Below, in pieces: positions 8,660 through 10,128 of a DNA stretch of 10,128 bases. A program made the position numbers and the translations under genes. Numbering within the stretch: the first letter of the stretch is position 1; the number at the start of each line of letters is the position of its first letter. The stretch comes from an uncultured Clostridia bacterium (GTDB lineage: Bacteria > Bacillota > Clostridia > Oscillospirales > Oscillospiraceae): contig CAMGPO010000019.1 of assembly GCA_946060825.1 (NCBI GenBank), forward strand, positions 1-10,128, in the 5' to 3' direction. The notes under the pieces were generated by a model, which searched no databases, had not been told where the DNA came from, and saw nothing but the letters and a program-made list of their open reading frames with translations.

Positions 8660-9733
8660 TCAGGCTTTTGCAGCAGCTTTCTTGTGTTTTTTCCGGAAGA
8701 ATCCGCCGGCAAAGCAGATGGCCGCGGCCAGAGCGGCCACAATCGCGGAGCCGACCAGACCGGAAACGGTCGTACCGGCAGCGCTGTCGCTGTTCGCAAA
8801 GGCGTAGTCCGGCAGGAAGGCCGTCTTTTCCTGGATGGAGGCCGCCGTGTCGGCGGCGGTGCTGCTGACGCCGTAGTTTTCCTCATCGAGGCCCATGTTC
8901 TCGCTGTAGCCGCTCTCGGCGTTGCCGAACATTGACCACTCGAGGCCGTCGGGATTGCCGCTGGCCACCAGAGACAGGCCGCCGCCCACCACTGCGACCA
9001 CCACGGCCAGAATGACCAGCGTGGTCTTGAGGGAGCACTTGCTCCGAACCGCGTCGCCGGAGGTGTCCGCGTCCATGATAAGCTCCGGGCGGGTCTCATA
9101 GACGAAAATCAGTACGGCGGAGGTAATCAGGCCCTCGACCAGACCGATGGCCAGATGGATGGGCTGCATGACGGCGACAAAGGCGCCGAAGGGCAGCTCG
9201 GTGATGCCGGAGATCGAAGTCTCCAGGACGACGGAGAGGGCGCCAAGCTGGAGGGTCAGGACGCAGCCGAGGATGGAGGACAGGGCGATTTTCAGCCGGC
9301 CGGCAGTCCTTGCGCCGGATTTGCCGAACAGCTTGCTGTGCATGACCGGCTTCCAGATCAGGTAATAGCCGACGAAGCAGCCGTAGAAGGCCATGTTCCA
9401 GCAGTTCGCGCCGAGGGCCAGCAGGCCGCCGTCGGCAAAGAACAGCGCCTGAATGGCCAGAATCACGATCATGGACAGGAAGCCGGCCTGGGGACCGAGC
9501 AGTCCGGTCAGCAGCATTCCGCCGCAGAGGTGGCCGGAGGAGCCGGTACCGGGAATGGTGTAGTTAATCATCTGGCCCGCGAAGACCAGAGCGGAAGCCA
9601 CCGCCATGGTGGGGAGCTTCTGGGTGTTTTCATCCTTACGGAGCGTTTTGATGGAGACTCCGGCGGCAACGCCGGTGGCGGCGTACATGGTCGCGGCCAC
9701 AGCAGGGGCCAGCAGTGCGTCGGCCATATGCAT
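8660..9733 (-). CDS. cbiM: ECF-type cobalt/nickel transporter substrate-binding protein CbiM fused to a PDGLE/CbiN-like domain
   Basis: This is the metal-binding S component of an ECF importer, bringing Co2+ or Ni2+ into the cell for cobalamin or nickel enzymes. The N-terminus MHMADALL is the signature metal-site start, where the mature amine and His2 act as ligands. His68 in GTGSSGHLCGG, the FFADGGLLALGANCWNMA block (98-115) and PIHLAIGLVEGL (191-202) are further CbiM hallmarks. CbiM covers about residues 1-215. A C-terminal extension follows: a helix (236-256), PDGLEWS (261-267), a polar extracytoplasmic stretch and a last helix (322-346) with a basic tail. This is the fused N/PDGLE part that is a separate CbiN or NikN in other species. 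At 357 residues the length fits a fusion. ATG 9733 is chosen because MHMAD is conserved; AGAGGG lies 8 nt upstream. It is first in the operon. Cobalt versus nickel is unresolved. Confidence 0.95.
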   Translation of the reverse strand: MHMADALLAPAVAATMYAATGVAAGVSIKTLRKDENTQKLPTMAVASALVFAGQMINYTIPGTGSSGHLCGGMLLTGLLGPQAGFLSMIVILAIQALFFADGGLLALGANCWNMAFYGCFVGYYLIWKPVMHSKLFGKSGARTAGRLKIALSSILGCVLTLQLGALSVVLETSISGITELPFGAFVAVMQPIHLAIGLVEGLITSAVLIFVYETRPELIMDADTSGDAVRSKCSLKTTLVILAVVVAVVGGGLSLVASGNPDGLEWSMFGNAESGYSENMGLDEENYGVSSTAADTAASIQEKTAFLPDYAFANSDSAAGTTVSGLVGSAIVAALAAAICFAGGFFRKKHKKAAAKA

Positions 9734-9766
9734 GGTGGATACCCTCTTTCTTTATTTTCTGCTTTC

Positions 9767-9794
9767 ATTATACCGGTACTTTCGGCGGCCGCAA
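9767..9794 (-). promoter_or_regulatory. cbiMQO operon promoter
   Basis: The minus strand carries TATAAT (9767-9772), with TTGCGG (9789-9794) 16 bp upstream as the best -35. The predicted leader of roughly 25-30 nt is too short to hold a cobalamin riboswitch. The TACCGGTA palindrome (9771-9778) overlaps the -10 and GCGGCCGC (9785-9792) overlaps the -35; either may be chance in GC-rich DNA. Confidence 0.65.
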
Positions 9795-9812
9795 GCCCCC
9801 CTGGGGGATAGA

Positions 9813-9841
9813 TTTTTTCGTTTTTGGGGAACTTTTTTCGT
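9813..9841. repeat. Pair of TTTTTTCGT direct repeats, 20-nt period
   Basis: TTTTTTCGT occurs at 9813-9821 and again at 9833-9841, start to start 20 nt, in the 175-bp gap between the divergent cbiM and symporter genes. Two helical turns apart is a spacing that suits a dimeric regulator, but T-runs are easy to repeat by chance. I see no clear promoter for the symporter gene in the rest of this gap. Confidence 0.35.
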
Positions 9842-9908
9842 GCTCCGGCGACAACAGCAAAAAATGTATGCAATTGATTTCACAAAATAAGGAAAAGGAG
9901 AGAACAAC

Positions 9909-10128
9909 ATGGCAATTTGGAATGCAGTCAGTACGTTTACTGATTGGATGTGGGGCAATCCCCTGCTCATTCTGCTGGTCGGCGGCGGTATTGTCCTTGC
10001 TTTCATCATCAAAGGAATTCAGTTCAGAAAATTCGGCTTCATCTGGCGCAATACCGTCGGCACTGGCAACATTGTGGGTGTTTCTTCCGCGATTGCGATC
10101 GGCGGCCCCGGCGCGCTGTTCTGGATGT
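9909..10128 (+). CDS. AGCS-family sodium:alanine symporter, N-terminal part, apparently with an internal deletion
   Basis: This is the start of an amino acid carrier (sodium:alanine/glycine symporter), an integral membrane protein of about 450-500 residues when whole; 73 residues are in the window. Residues 13-36 (DWMWGNPLLILLVGGGIVLA and on) match the first helix with its WG-P-LL pattern. GIQFRKFGF (37-45) matches the following amphipathic segment. VGTGNIVGVSSAIAIGGPGA (50-69) and LFWM (70-73) are the family signature. Oddity: the cytoplasmic loop and the first half of the next helix, usually about 25-40 residues between the FRKFG-like segment and VGTGN, are missing here; IWRNT joins straight to VGTGN in frame. 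ATG 9909 has AAGGAG 8 nt upstream. Codons and base composition at the start are more AT-rich than in neighbouring genes. Whether the protein is functional cannot be judged because the rest lies beyond the edge. Confidence 0.85.
   Translation, partial: MAIWNAVSTFTDWMWGNPLLILLVGGGIVLAFIIKGIQFRKFGFIWRNTVGTGNIVGVSSAIAIGGPGALFWM

Noticed and set aside
7158..8935. Plus-strand open frames opposite cbiO, cbiQ and cbiM (for example 7158-7868 and 8015-8935)
   Set aside because: They are antisense to clear ECF transporter genes, rich in Q, H, G and D, with no domain. Shadow frames.
9796..9820. C6-T-G5 inverted run followed by a T-run, resembling a plus-strand terminator
   Set aside because: The loop would be too small for a stable hairpin of this kind and no plus-strand gene ends just upstream.
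9734..9908. Possible cobalamin or amino-acid (glycine) riboswitch between the divergent genes
   Set aside because: The whole gap is 175 bp, the cbiM leader is about 25-30 nt, and I see no B12-box or glycine aptamer pattern on either strand.

Overview
The window looks like an ordinary stretch of core chromosome from a GC-rich Gram-positive anaerobe of the class Clostridia. A gut Oscillospiraceae-type genome (Flavonifractor/Oscillibacter-like) is my best guess. The basis is the combination of a PstA/DarA-type c-di-AMP receptor, strong AGGAGG ribosome binding sites, sigma-A promoters in AT-rich gaps, high-GC coding sequence and an AGCS amino-acid symporter. The lineage is an inference, not proven by the sequence.

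Layout, left to right. (1) 1-4975, minus strand: an operon read secA, then pgeF (4-bp ATGA overlap), then a family-5 (peptide/dipeptide type) substrate-binding lipoprotein that runs off the left edge. Its promoter is an extended -10 element at about 5020. (2) 5144-5500, minus strand: a single-gene unit for the PII-like c-di-AMP receptor (darA/pstA) with its own promoter, a leader hairpin and a GC-rich hairpin after the stop. (3) 5661-6488, plus strand: a SpoU/TrmH-family RNA 2'-O-methyltransferase, divergent from darA. It is driven by a perfect consensus promoter (TTGACA, 17 bp, TATAAT) whose spacer contains a 12-bp perfect palindrome. A bidirectional terminator at 6501-6531 closes this gene and the facing operon. 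(4) 6545-9733, minus strand: a group I ECF cobalt/nickel importer operon in the order cbiM (with a fused C-terminal PDGLE/CbiN-like part), cbiQ, cbiO, followed by a small membrane protein with a PH-like tail. A strong hairpin lies between cbiM and cbiQ. (5) 9909-10128, plus strand: the start of an AGCS-family sodium:alanine symporter that seems to lack about 25-40 residues found in the family before the VGTGN motif.

The genes fall into separate housekeeping units: protein export plus cell-wall precursor editing, second-messenger sensing, RNA modification and metal uptake. They do not form one new pathway. I found no mobile element, CRISPR array, tRNA or rRNA, no riboswitch I could support, and no undescribed defence or metabolic system. 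The items most worth a second look are the shortened AGCS N-terminus, the palindrome inside the consensus trmH promoter, two look-alike GTCCC/GGGAC hairpins sitting just before ribosome binding sites, and the start codon of secA. No gene-free stretch exceeds 300 bases; the longest are 4976-5143 and 9734-9908.
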